In this document: piece after piece, positions 44,501 to 52,154 of the stretch | Position numbering within the stretch: position 1 is the stretch's first letter | How the letters are laid out: every line of letters starts with the position of its first letter | DNA from: Dehalococcoidia bacterium | GTDB lineage: Bacteria; Chloroflexota; Dehalococcoidia; SpSt-223 | Reading direction: 5' to 3' | Length of the DNA stretch: 62,126 nucleotides | Assembly: GCA_026003895.1 (NCBI GenBank) | Contig: BPIC01000003.1 | Location: 113,022-175,147, forward strand | Made by a program: the position numbers and the translations under genes | The notes under the pieces: generated by a model | The model's input: only the letters and a program-made list of their open reading frames with translations | What the model was told of the DNA's origin: nothing | Databases searched by the model: none

Positions 44501-44679
44501 AACGGATGAATCTGAGCATCGACGAGACGACCCGAGCGGTCGAGAGGCTGGTCCAGCGCGGCTTCATCACCGAAACCGAGGTTGACGGCCAAATCCGCTA
44601 CCGCGCCCGGCTCGCTCCGCGCCGCGGTCGCCACCTGCCCGCGGGCATCTGGCGTGCCCTCGATACCGACCGGCACTAG
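41557..44679 (+). CDS. Four-part fusion: peptidase-MA-like, ABC exporter, cyclic-nucleotide-binding and winged helix
   Basis: 1040 residues. (1) 20-240: gluzincin/peptidase-MA-like domain; SFIGYLIATYGPSRVADLARAF and AFGKSSAVLEQEWLDSL match its C-terminal half, but the HExxH helix is replaced by AIVQRLLIEAW (109-119), so it is not a peptidase. (2) 255-545: six-helix exporter domain. (3) 585-825: ATPase with Walker A GPSGAGKTT (623-631), signature LSAGQ (727-731), Walker B LVLDEA (748-753) and His783. (4) 847-945: CAP_ED domain with FGEMALRRDTPRTTTV phosphate cassette. (5) 963-1015: winged helix (LAEIVQRMNLSIDETTRAVERL). It should work as a dimer in the membrane, perhaps gated by a nucleotide. 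ATG 41557 follows GGAAGGA. Confidence 0.85.
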   Translation: MQDAWLESYWMSYVSAPTRWVEYPTEHCIFHYPSPSPLDLKLGDVAERVEQIYRALVDALQLRGLPAEPLHIVLVESDDEEALAESGAGPRHLLVIFRADSPAADLERAIVQRLLIEAWGDNAARSDLVVDGVLGYATEIVRTGSLARLNASLRADRERGTPIGLAELFAGVALLPRPQYARIATSFIGYLIATYGPSRVADLARAFDRSSPGRSFEIAFGKSSAVLEQEWLDSLRVSRPSLLGNEGLIPRLLPLLRRHLGLVAALVVAVILGLAYSLSEPILVQFFIELVVVARLANPATPILGGLATTLLTLLLAAAVVQAIGQFLTARAAAALGAGIANDLRLRLFQHLQAIALDFFARARTPDVLSRITADVDIVESAVTRALPNALSALFTLALAVALIIVFIDWRIGVVSAVVVIGLVLSVRWLGRAAVAASSARENARARVAATIDESIAAGRVARVLNLEGQLRQTFQQVLGEFASASNRLGQVSGLQRAFGIFGIVILYLVAGAVSVLLSAMDALGQGVALVTVILLLRPMALALWQIAEVPELLERATTALARIEELFGQPAQGIDDPSAHPLPPLEREIRFDNVSFSYVAGQTVLDRIDLTIPAGTMLAIVGPSGAGKTTIVNLLSRLADPTVGSVRFDDHDLRTVTRDSLSAQIGVVFQQEFLFNRSIKENVRIGKPDASDTEVDQALRAADLNDLVTSLPRGADTLIGENGIRLSAGQRQRLALARALIRQPRVLVLDEATAGLDGETEAALLDTLRTTAAGRTTIILTHRIAAARHADRIVVLNRGRIVQEGTHDELVAEDGLYRRLWQIQNETLAEGLITDPSVLAARLKAIPLFREFDEAGLSALASRLATEQLNANEIVFSQGDLADKLYLIVSGQVEVEAVGPSGEERLIAVLNEGDHFGEMALRRDTPRTTTVRTRTPVVLLSLDRRQILKSVADVLEIPDAERSLVRWLLRRESASLAEIVQRMNLSIDETTRAVERLVQRGFITETEVDGQIRYRARLAPRRGRHLPAGIWRALDTDRH

Positions 44680-44716
44680 GCGGCATCACCGAAGGCACGA
44701 GGGGACAGCGCCGTTC

Positions 44717-44745
44717 TTTCGCCGCGACTCCCTCAGTGGTATAGT
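44717..44745 (+). promoter_or_regulatory. Extended -10 promoter of the HdeD-like gene
   Basis: TGGTATAGT (extended -10; hexamer 44740-44745) with TTTCGC 17 bases upstream; leader about 40 bases. Confidence 0.5.
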
Positions 44746-44790
44746 GCGTTCGGGGCAAGCGAACGACGTTCGCGCCAGTCAGGAGGAAGC

Positions 44791-45360
44791 ATGGCAGCGC
44801 AGGTTATCGCCAGCGTCTGGTGGGTTCTCGTCCTCCGCGGCATCCTCGGCATTCTCTTTGGCATTCTCGCGCTTCTCGCACCGTTTGCAACGTTTCAAGC
44901 GGTCATTTTGGTGGTCGGCGCGTTCGCGTTGGTCGATGGTGTGTTCAGCGTGATTAGCGCCATTCGCGGGCGCACTGACAATAGCCGCTGGGTTTGGGAC
45001 CTGATCGGTGGGATTATCAGTATCGTTTTCGGTCTGTTGGCCTTGTTCGACCCGCTTGCGATGGGCGCGGCGATCGTCCTGCTGGTCGGCGCTTGGGCGA
45101 TCGTCAGCGGCATCGTTCAGATTATCAGTGCCATCCTCCTTCGCCGCGTCATCGAGAATGAGATCTGGTTGGCGCTCGGCGGTGTGCTTTCAATCATCTT
45201 CGGCGTGCTCGTCTTTCTCTTCCCAGTGATCATGACACTCGCTGCGATCTGGGTTTTTGGCGTGTACGCAATCGTTTTTGGCGTGCTGTTCATCGTCCTT
45301 GGCATTCGGCTGCGGGGCCTCGGCCGTGGCGGGGCACAGCCGACTCCCGCCGCGACTTAG
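44791..45360 (+). CDS. HdeD/DUF308-family membrane protein
   Basis: 189 residues, six membrane helices in three similar pairs: RGILGILFGILALLAP, GGIISIVFGLLALFDP and GGVLSIIFGVLVFLFP each begin a repeat. E. coli HdeD helps acid resistance; otherwise the role is unknown. ATG 44791 follows AGGAGG. Its stop codon overlaps that of the convergent peptidase gene. Confidence 0.88.
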   Translation: MAAQVIASVWWVLVLRGILGILFGILALLAPFATFQAVILVVGAFALVDGVFSVISAIRGRTDNSRWVWDLIGGIISIVFGLLALFDPLAMGAAIVLLVGAWAIVSGIVQIISAILLRRVIENEIWLALGGVLSIIFGVLVFLFPVIMTLAAIWVFGVYAIVFGVLFIVLGIRLRGLGRGGAQPTPAAT

Positions 45361-46532
45361 CTGAGGTAGGTGAGGGCGGCAGCGGCATAGACTCGCGCCG
45401 CCAGCGGGATCTGCTCGACCGCGATCCACTCATCGACGGTGTGGGCCTGCTGAATATGCCCGGGGCCGAAAATGACGGCTGGCTTGCCGTCGTTCAGCAA
45501 AAGCATCGCTGAGCAGCCTCCGGGAAAGCCGGCGCGTGTCGGCGGTCGACCCACTACCCGCGCCGCTGCCGATTCAATCGCCGCGAGCAGCGGGGCATCG
45601 AGCGGAATCTGCGTCGCCCGCCAAGGCGCGACCCGCGGCGCCCACTCGACCTTCAGATCGGGATCGGTGGCGCGCAAGCTGGCGAACATCTCCTCGAGCG
45701 CCGGCCCCAACCGCTCCGGCGGCAGGCCAGGGTTGAGCCGGATGTCGACCTTGAGCTCGCAGCGGTCCGGCACCGAGGCGGTCACCTTGCCGCCGCCCTC
45801 GATCTGCTCACAGTTGAGCTGGGAGCGCCCCCAGGCCGGCTCTTCCTCGGCAAGCACGGGAAGCGCATAGAGCGACTCGATCACGCGTGCCATCTTCTGG
45901 ATCGCATTGATGCCCTGCGAGGCCATCCCCGTATGGGTGGCGAGACCGAAGGTGGTCACGACGATCGGCATGCCGCCGCGGGCGCCGAGATGCACCTCGA
46001 GATTGGTCGGCTCAGCGCAAATCATGGCGTCGCACGCGCCGGGGCCGCCGATCAACTGCGGGAAGGTCCAGCCGCCACCTTCTTCGCCGACTTCGAAGCC
46101 GACGAGCAAGGTACCTCGGCGGAGTTCACCCGACTCGCGCACCGCCCGCGCCGCGACGAGCACGGCGGCGATGGCACTCTTCATATCGCACGCGCCGCGG
46201 CCCCACAGGCGGCCGTCGCGGATCACTGCGCCGGTCGGGTCAATCACCATCCCATCGAAGGGCTTGGTGTCGAGATGGCCGTTGAGCAGGAGTCGTGGCC
46301 CAGGCGCGGCACCTTCGATCCGACCGACGACATTCAACCGGCCCGGAGCGATTTCCTGCACCTCGGCAGGGATGCCGTGGGCAGTCAACCACTCCGCGAC
46401 GGTCGTAGAAATCGCTGTTCCTTCCCGCCCGGTGATGCTCGGAATGCGGATCAACTGTTGGGCGAGAGCAACCGTCTCGGCAGCGTCAATCGATTCCAGT
46501 ACGCGGTCGATCGGGGGGACGCGATCCGCCAC
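45357..46532 (-). CDS. M20-family peptidase/deacylase (ArgE/DapE/ACY1 type)
   Basis: 391 residues. LLNGHLDTKP, LWGRGACDMKSA, EVGEEGGGW and the late His in IQQAHTVDEW give the two-zinc site; the lid domain lies between (about 180-290). It removes acyl groups from amino acids or dipeptides in the cytoplasm; exact substrate unclear. GTG 46532 has GGAGGAG upstream, and the longer frame is rejected. Confidence 0.88.
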   Translation of the reverse strand: MADRVPPIDRVLESIDAAETVALAQQLIRIPSITGREGTAISTTVAEWLTAHGIPAEVQEIAPGRLNVVGRIEGAAPGPRLLLNGHLDTKPFDGMVIDPTGAVIRDGRLWGRGACDMKSAIAAVLVAARAVRESGELRRGTLLVGFEVGEEGGGWTFPQLIGGPGACDAMICAEPTNLEVHLGARGGMPIVVTTFGLATHTGMASQGINAIQKMARVIESLYALPVLAEEEPAWGRSQLNCEQIEGGGKVTASVPDRCELKVDIRLNPGLPPERLGPALEEMFASLRATDPDLKVEWAPRVAPWRATQIPLDAPLLAAIESAAARVVGRPPTRAGFPGGCSAMLLLNDGKPAVIFGPGHIQQAHTVDEWIAVEQIPLAARVYAAAALTYLS

Positions 46533-46696
46533 GGCGGCTCCTCCACCGGCGAGTTGGCGCAGTGTATCATGCCAACCGTGCCCTCTCTCGCTCGCCGAAC
46601 CGGGACGAGGGAGGCCACACCGCTCCGCCTCTTCAACCGGCGCGCCGGGGGGTGGCATTGACCCACGCCCGAGGCGATCCTGCCAGCGGAGGCTGA

Positions 46697-47428
46697 ATGA
46701 CCGAGCGTCGGCCGGACACGATCGAACAGGAGCTGACCGCTGACCTGGAAGCGGGAATCGCCGTCGACCGAGCGACCGGCCGCGGACCCGACACTGGCCG
46801 GCTCCTCGCCTTCAGCGACGGCGTGTTCGCAATCGCGATCACGCTGCTTGCCCTCAACATCAACATCCCCTCCCTCAGCGACAACGCTGGCACTGCGACC
46901 CAGATCCAGTCCATCCTCGGGCTGCGCGAGCCGGTCATGGTGTATGTCCAGAGCTTCATCATCGTTGGCAACTATTGGGTCGGTCACCACCGGATGTTTC
47001 AGTTAATTCGCGCATGGGACATGCCGCTCGTCTGGCTGAATTTGCTGTTCCTCATGCTGGTCGCGTTCATTCCGGTCCCGAGCGCGGTCATGATCGAGCA
47101 CGCCAGCGCCCTGCCGGCGATCATCTTTTTTCTCAGTACTGCGATCCTGACCGGGCTGCTCGATCTCGCTATCTGGCTCTATGCCGTCAAGCAACGCCTG
47201 CTTCGCCGGCCGGTCAGTCGTCGTGTCGTGCGCTATATGACCACACGTAGTGCGCTGCCCGTCGTCCTCTTTGCGCTCGGCATCGCGGCGGCCTTCGTTT
47301 CCACCCAGTTGGTTTGGGTGATTGTGATCGCGACGGTAGTGTCCTCGACCGGCCTCGGACCCCTCTACGACCGGTTCAGCCGCCGCAGGATCGGCGCCGC
47401 GCAGCGCTCAACTTCCCTGCCCGATTGA
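46697..47428 (+). CDS. TMEM175-family (DUF1211) potassium channel
   Basis: 243 residues with about six membrane helices. FSDGVFAIAITLLALNI (39-55) is the filter-helix signature of TMEM175 channels, followed by YWVGHHRMFQ. Bacterial members form potassium-permeable tetramers. ATG 46697 has GGAGG. It stands alone, divergent from the peptidase. Confidence 0.9.
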   Translation: MTERRPDTIEQELTADLEAGIAVDRATGRGPDTGRLLAFSDGVFAIAITLLALNINIPSLSDNAGTATQIQSILGLREPVMVYVQSFIIVGNYWVGHHRMFQLIRAWDMPLVWLNLLFLMLVAFIPVPSAVMIEHASALPAIIFFLSTAILTGLLDLAIWLYAVKQRLLRRPVSRRVVRYMTTRSALPVVLFALGIAAAFVSTQLVWVIVIATVVSSTGLGPLYDRFSRRRIGAAQRSTSLPD

Positions 47429-47447
47429 CCAATGCAGGCGCGAATAC

Positions 47448-47476
47448 TTGCACAAATGTGCTGCATACCAAATAAT
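47448..47476 (+). promoter_or_regulatory. Promoter with an embedded palindrome
   Basis: TTGCAC (47448-47453), 17-base spacer, AATAAT (47471-47476). GCACA-AA-TGTGC (47450-47461) lies across the -35 and spacer, the place of a repressor site. Confidence 0.5.
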
Positions 47477-47503
47477 CTCCTCGGCTCAGTCTGAGGAGGG
47501 ACG

Positions 47504-49075
47504 ATGTTCCGCACCGCCATGCGCTTCTCGGTCGTGTTGCTGTTGGCCGCAGTGGCCTGTGCGCCGGCTGCTCCCACTCCGTCGCCATCCGGGCCCGCGG
47601 CCCCAGCGGAGCCCAGACGTGCCGCCCAGCAAGTGTTGCGCATCGGCACGAACGTCTTTCCCAATGGCGTCACGCCATTCTCATCGGCGTTCGCCTTTTG
47701 GTCGGTCGGGAACCAGCTCGATTCGCTTCTCCAGTTCGATGGCAATTACGATCTCGTTCCGGGCATCGCCGAACGGTGGGAGCTCGCGCCGTCCGGAGAT
47801 GCGTGGCGGTTCTACCTTCGCAAAGACCTGACCTTTTCGACGGGCGAGAAGCTCACCGCGGACGATGTCGCCCATGTCATTGAAACGGGCCGAGCAGAGC
47901 GAATGCCCGTCGCTCAACAGGATGCCCAACTCCGCGGCGCTCGCGTCATTGATGAGCATACCGTCGACATCCTGATGGCGGAGCGGAACGTCGCCACCCT
48001 TTATGTCGCGCCAAGCTGGCAAATTTGGTCGAAAAAGCACTATGAGAGTGTAGGCAAGAGCGGCTTCCTTGCCAACCCCGTCGGTAGCGGTCCCTATGTG
48101 CTCGCGGAATATGTCCCGAGCCAGACTCTGGTCTACAAGCTGCGCACCGATCGGCCCCACCCCTATCGCAAGCCGATCCTCACCGAGATCCGCATCACCA
48201 ACGTGCCCGAGCCAAGCGCCCTGATCAACGGAATGCGCACCGAAGAAATCGACATGGCCATTGGCAGCTTTAGCCCCGACCAGGCCCGCCAAGCGAAAGA
48301 CTCTGGCATCACCGTCGTCCAACCACCGCGCCAAGCCAGCTACTACGCCATTCTCTTCAACAAGGACCCGATCAAGGGGACGCCCTACGAAGACAAGCGC
48401 GTGCGGCTCGCGCTGAACTACGCGGTCGACAAGGAGACGATCGTTAAAACGCTCTATGCCGGGTTCTCACAGCCGATCAGCCAGCTCTCCTTGCCCGGCG
48501 ATCCGAGCTACAACCCCGACCTCAAACCCGTGCCGTATGACCCAGCAACCGCCCGACGCTTGCTCGCCGAAGCGGGCTATCCGAACGGCTTCCGCGCCGG
48601 CTCACTTGACTTCGTCGCCCGCCCGCTGAACACCTCGGTCTTGCAGGCCGTTCAAAGCATGCACCGCGACATCGGCGTCCATTGGGAGCTCAATCCAGTC
48701 GAATCTGGCGTCTACGTCGACATTGCCTACGGGCTGAACGGGCGCGACGCTCAGCGCAAAGAGATGATCGAAGCGGGTGGCTCGAACAACAATGGGATCT
48801 GGACCTTCCCGTGGGCATTCCTGAAGTGCTCCCAGCCGAAGCCGCTCTATTGCTCGCCGGAGCTCGACCGCCACATGCAGCTCGCCCTCGCTGAGCTCGA
48901 CAAGGAAAAGCGAAACGCCCACCTGCGGAACGCAATGAAAGCCTGGGTCGACGAGTGGTCGATGATCTACCTCGTCAACTCGCCGCAGTTCAGCCTCCTT
49001 GGGACCAAGGTCCGCGGCTTCACGTGGACGACTCAAGCCTTCTACTATCTGGACGGCATCTACAAGGCCGAATAA
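47504..49075 (+). CDS. ABC transporter substrate-binding lipoprotein, family 5
   Basis: 523 residues. VVLLLAAVAC gives the lipidated Cys19; then DLTFSTGEKLTADDVAHVIE, GPYVLAEYVPSQTLVY, VRLALNYAVDKETIV and YPNGFRAG in the SBP_bac_5 order. It binds peptides or similar solutes outside the cell for a permease that is not in this window. It differs enough from the 5681 protein to be a separate system. ATG 47504 follows GAGGAGGG. Confidence 0.86.
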   Translation: MFRTAMRFSVVLLLAAVACAPAAPTPSPSGPAAPAEPRRAAQQVLRIGTNVFPNGVTPFSSAFAFWSVGNQLDSLLQFDGNYDLVPGIAERWELAPSGDAWRFYLRKDLTFSTGEKLTADDVAHVIETGRAERMPVAQQDAQLRGARVIDEHTVDILMAERNVATLYVAPSWQIWSKKHYESVGKSGFLANPVGSGPYVLAEYVPSQTLVYKLRTDRPHPYRKPILTEIRITNVPEPSALINGMRTEEIDMAIGSFSPDQARQAKDSGITVVQPPRQASYYAILFNKDPIKGTPYEDKRVRLALNYAVDKETIVKTLYAGFSQPISQLSLPGDPSYNPDLKPVPYDPATARRLLAEAGYPNGFRAGSLDFVARPLNTSVLQAVQSMHRDIGVHWELNPVESGVYVDIAYGLNGRDAQRKEMIEAGGSNNNGIWTFPWAFLKCSQPKPLYCSPELDRHMQLALAELDKEKRNAHLRNAMKAWVDEWSMIYLVNSPQFSLLGTKVRGFTWTTQAFYYLDGIYKAE

Positions 49076-49131
49076 GGCAGCACGCCCCTCGCACTGTGGC
49101 ACAATTCCGCCACCTTCGCTGCGAGGGACCG

Positions 49132-50838
49132 ATGACCACTCTCCCGACGACCGACTTGGCGATCGCGCGCTCGGTGACGCTCCGGCCAATCGCCGACGTT
49201 GCCGCTGACCTCGGGCTGTTGCCCGACGAGACCGAGCCCTATGGCCGGACCAAGTTGAAGGTGCGCTTGGAGGTGCTCGACCGGTTGCGGGATGCGCCGC
49301 TTGGCAAATACATCGACGTCACCGCGATCACGCCGACGCCGCTCGGTGAGGGCAAGACGACCACGACCGTCGGACTCGCGCAGGGGCTGTGCCGGATCGG
49401 CAAGCGAGCGCTGGCGGCGGTCCGTCAGCCGAGCCTCGGCCCGGTCTTCGGGATCAAGGGCGGCGCAGCGGGCGGCGGCTGGGCGCAGATCGTCCCAATG
49501 GAGGATATCAACCTGCATCTCACCGGCGATATGCACGCGGTGAGCCTCGCCCACAACCTGTGTGCCGCCTTCCTCGACAACCACCTGCATCACGGCAACG
49601 CGCTAGGGATCGACCTGCACTCCATCTTCTGGCGACGGGTGGTCGATGTCAACGACCGGGCGCTCCGCGCCATCGTCAGCGGCCTCGGCGGCAAAGACAA
49701 TGGCATCCCGCGCGAGACGGGCTTCGACATCACGTCCGCGAGCGAACTGCAAGCAGTGCTTGGCCTCTCAACCAGCCTCGCCGACCTGCGCGAGCGGATT
49801 GGCCGCATCGTGGTGGCGACGACGCGTGATGGAACGCCGGTGACCACGGAAGACCTGAAGGTCGCGGGGGCTATGGCCGTGCTGCTGAAAGACGCGCTGA
49901 TGCCGAACCTGCTCCAGACGCTCGAAGGCGGGCCGGCCTTCGTTCACACCGGGCCGTTCGGCAATATCGCCCACGGCAACAGCTCAATCATCGCCGACCA
50001 AATCGGCTTGCGGCTCGCTGAGTATGTCGTCACCGAAAGCGGCTTTGGGGCGGACCTTGGCTGCGAAAAGTTCATGAACATTAAGTGCCGCGTCTCCGGC
50101 CTTCGGCCAGATGCCGTGGTGCTTGTCGCGACCATCCGAGCGCTGAAGGCCCACAGTGGGCGCTATCGCGTCATTGCAGGCCGGCCGCTCGATCCGCGGC
50201 TGCTCGAAGAAGACCTCGAGAGTCTTGAAATTGGCGCTGCGAACCTGATCAAACAGATCGAGAACGTCCGGATCTTTGGCGTGCCGGTCGTGGTCGCGAT
50301 CAACCGCTTCACGAGCGACACACCAGCCGAAATTGCCCTCGTTCGGCGGATCGCCGAGCAGGCCGGCGCAGATGCCGCGGTCACCGCCGATCACTGGGCA
50401 CGAGGGGGCGCGGGAGCGGAGGAGCTCGCCGAGGCGGTTGTGGCAGCGGCGGAAACCCCCTCCAAGTTTCGCTTTCTCTACGAGCTCGAGTGGCCGGTAA
50501 AGCGCAAGATCGAGACGATCGCGACGCAGATCTACGGCGCAGCGGGCGTCGCCTATCTCCCCGCCGCCGAGCGCGCCATCCGAGCCTACGAGCGCGCCGG
50601 GTATGGGGGCCTGCCGATCTGCATGGCAAAAACGCACCTGTCGCTGTCACACGATCCGTCGCTGCTGGGAGCGCCCCGTGGTTTCACAGTCACGGTACGC
50701 GACGTCCGCCTCTCGGCTGGCGCAGGCTTTTTGTTTCCGCTGCTCGGCGACATGCGGACGATGCCCGGCCTGCCGCGCATCCCCGCAGGCGAAGCCGTCG
50801 ATCTCGACGCCAGCGGCGAGCCGTCCGGCTTGTTCTAG
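49132..50838 (+). CDS. fhs: Formate-tetrahydrofolate ligase
   Basis: 568 residues. TPLGEGKTTTTVGL (68-81) is the ATP loop, then RQPSLGPVFGIKGGAAGGGW, DMHAVSLAHNLCAAFLDNH, FGNIAHGNSSI and SGFGADLGCEKFMNIKCR. It makes 10-formyl-THF from formate, ATP and THF, feeding purines or one-carbon metabolism. ATG 49132 follows GAGGGA. No folD or other one-carbon gene is near. Confidence 0.96.
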   Translation: MTTLPTTDLAIARSVTLRPIADVAADLGLLPDETEPYGRTKLKVRLEVLDRLRDAPLGKYIDVTAITPTPLGEGKTTTTVGLAQGLCRIGKRALAAVRQPSLGPVFGIKGGAAGGGWAQIVPMEDINLHLTGDMHAVSLAHNLCAAFLDNHLHHGNALGIDLHSIFWRRVVDVNDRALRAIVSGLGGKDNGIPRETGFDITSASELQAVLGLSTSLADLRERIGRIVVATTRDGTPVTTEDLKVAGAMAVLLKDALMPNLLQTLEGGPAFVHTGPFGNIAHGNSSIIADQIGLRLAEYVVTESGFGADLGCEKFMNIKCRVSGLRPDAVVLVATIRALKAHSGRYRVIAGRPLDPRLLEEDLESLEIGAANLIKQIENVRIFGVPVVVAINRFTSDTPAEIALVRRIAEQAGADAAVTADHWARGGAGAEELAEAVVAAAETPSKFRFLYELEWPVKRKIETIATQIYGAAGVAYLPAAERAIRAYERAGYGGLPICMAKTHLSLSHDPSLLGAPRGFTVTVRDVRLSAGAGFLFPLLGDMRTMPGLPRIPAGEAVDLDASGEPSGLF

Positions 50839-51007
50839 GACCGGGCGCTCGCCCGACCGTTGCTCGTGTGCCCGCGAACACCCCGACACGACCACACCCG
50901 CCCAAAACCAGCCAGCAGCTGGGGGAAACTGCGACCTCGCCAACGTTGAGAACGGTCAAGCAGGCTCGTGGGCTGATCCTGACGGTGGGGATGCCGCCGC
51001 GCCGGCC

Positions 51008-52018
51008 CTATTCGCCTCGCACTTCCTCGGCGGTCACCGCGTTCGTGCAGGCCCCGGTTTCTTCGAATTCGCGCAGGTTCCCGAGTGTCGTCTCGGCGAT
51101 CGTGCGCAAGGCGTGGTCGGTCAAGAAGGCTTGGTGCCCGGTGACAATGACATTGGGAAACGTCAGCAGCCGCGCAAAGGTATCGTCCGTGAGAACGCGG
51201 TTCGACAGATCTTTGTAAAAGAGGTCCTCTTCTTCCTCGTACACATCGATGGCGAGGAACCCGATGACGCCGCTTTTGAGCCCTTCGATAACCGCCCGCG
51301 TCTCGAGGAGAGCACCGCGGCTGGTATTCACCAAGAACACGCCCGGCTTGACGTGACGCAAGAACTCCTCGTCGATGAGGTGATAGGTCTGAGGAGTCAG
51401 CGGCACGTGCAGCGAGATGATGTCGCACTGGCGGGCGAGCTCGCGCGGCGAGTCGACATACTCCGCCAGTGCCGACGCCTCGGGATTGCGCACGACATCA
51501 TAGGCAAGCAAGCGCGCCCCAAAGCCGCTCAGGTTGCGCAGGGTCATGGTTCCGATCCGACCGGTGCCAAGGATGCCGATCGTCTTATCGCGCAGTTCGA
51601 ACCCTTCGAGGCCGGTCAGCTCGAAGTTATGCTCGCGGACGCGGTTATAGGCGCGATGAATCTGGCGGCCGAGCGTCAGGATCAATCCTACGGTGAACTC
51701 GGAGACCGCATTCGGCGAGTAGGCGGGGACGCGGACCACAACAATGCCATGACGCTCGGCCGCCTCGAGGTCGATCTGGTTGTAGCCGGCACTGCGCGTC
51801 GCGACGATGCGGACGCCGCTTGTTGCCAATCGAGCGAGGACATGGCGGTCCACGCGGTCGTTGACAAAGACACAAATCCCCGGAAAGCCCTCCGCCAGCG
51901 GCGCGGTCTCGATCGTCAGCCGCGCCTCGAAGAAGTGCAGTTCGTGGCCAAACGTGGCATTGCATCGTTCGAGACTGGCGCGGTCGTAGGGCTTGGCACT
52001 GAAGACAGCCACCTTCAT
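51008..52018 (-). CDS. ldhA: D-lactate dehydrogenase-type 2-hydroxyacid dehydrogenase
   Basis: 336 residues. TIGILGTGRIGTMTLRNL binds NAD; VNTSRGALL has the substrate Arg; the Glu and the His in VTGHQAFLT complete the site. VYEEEEDLFYKDLSNRVLTDD is typical of LdhA-type D-lactate dehydrogenases rather than glycerate or phosphoglycerate ones. ATG 52018 is first in frame. It converges on fhs. Confidence 0.88.
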   Translation of the reverse strand: MKVAVFSAKPYDRASLERCNATFGHELHFFEARLTIETAPLAEGFPGICVFVNDRVDRHVLARLATSGVRIVATRSAGYNQIDLEAAERHGIVVVRVPAYSPNAVSEFTVGLILTLGRQIHRAYNRVREHNFELTGLEGFELRDKTIGILGTGRIGTMTLRNLSGFGARLLAYDVVRNPEASALAEYVDSPRELARQCDIISLHVPLTPQTYHLIDEEFLRHVKPGVFLVNTSRGALLETRAVIEGLKSGVIGFLAIDVYEEEEDLFYKDLSNRVLTDDTFARLLTFPNVIVTGHQAFLTDHALRTIAETTLGNLREFEETGACTNAVTAEEVRGE

Positions 52019-52154
52019 CCGAACACCTATTACCTCACCACCCGCTCAGCGGCCCGCCAGAGAAGCGGACTGGCTCTTCCAACCGCCACGAGACGACCGC
52101 GCCGGCCTTGGCGGAGCTGCAACCAAACCGTTGGACCGATCGGCGTTCGCCGCA

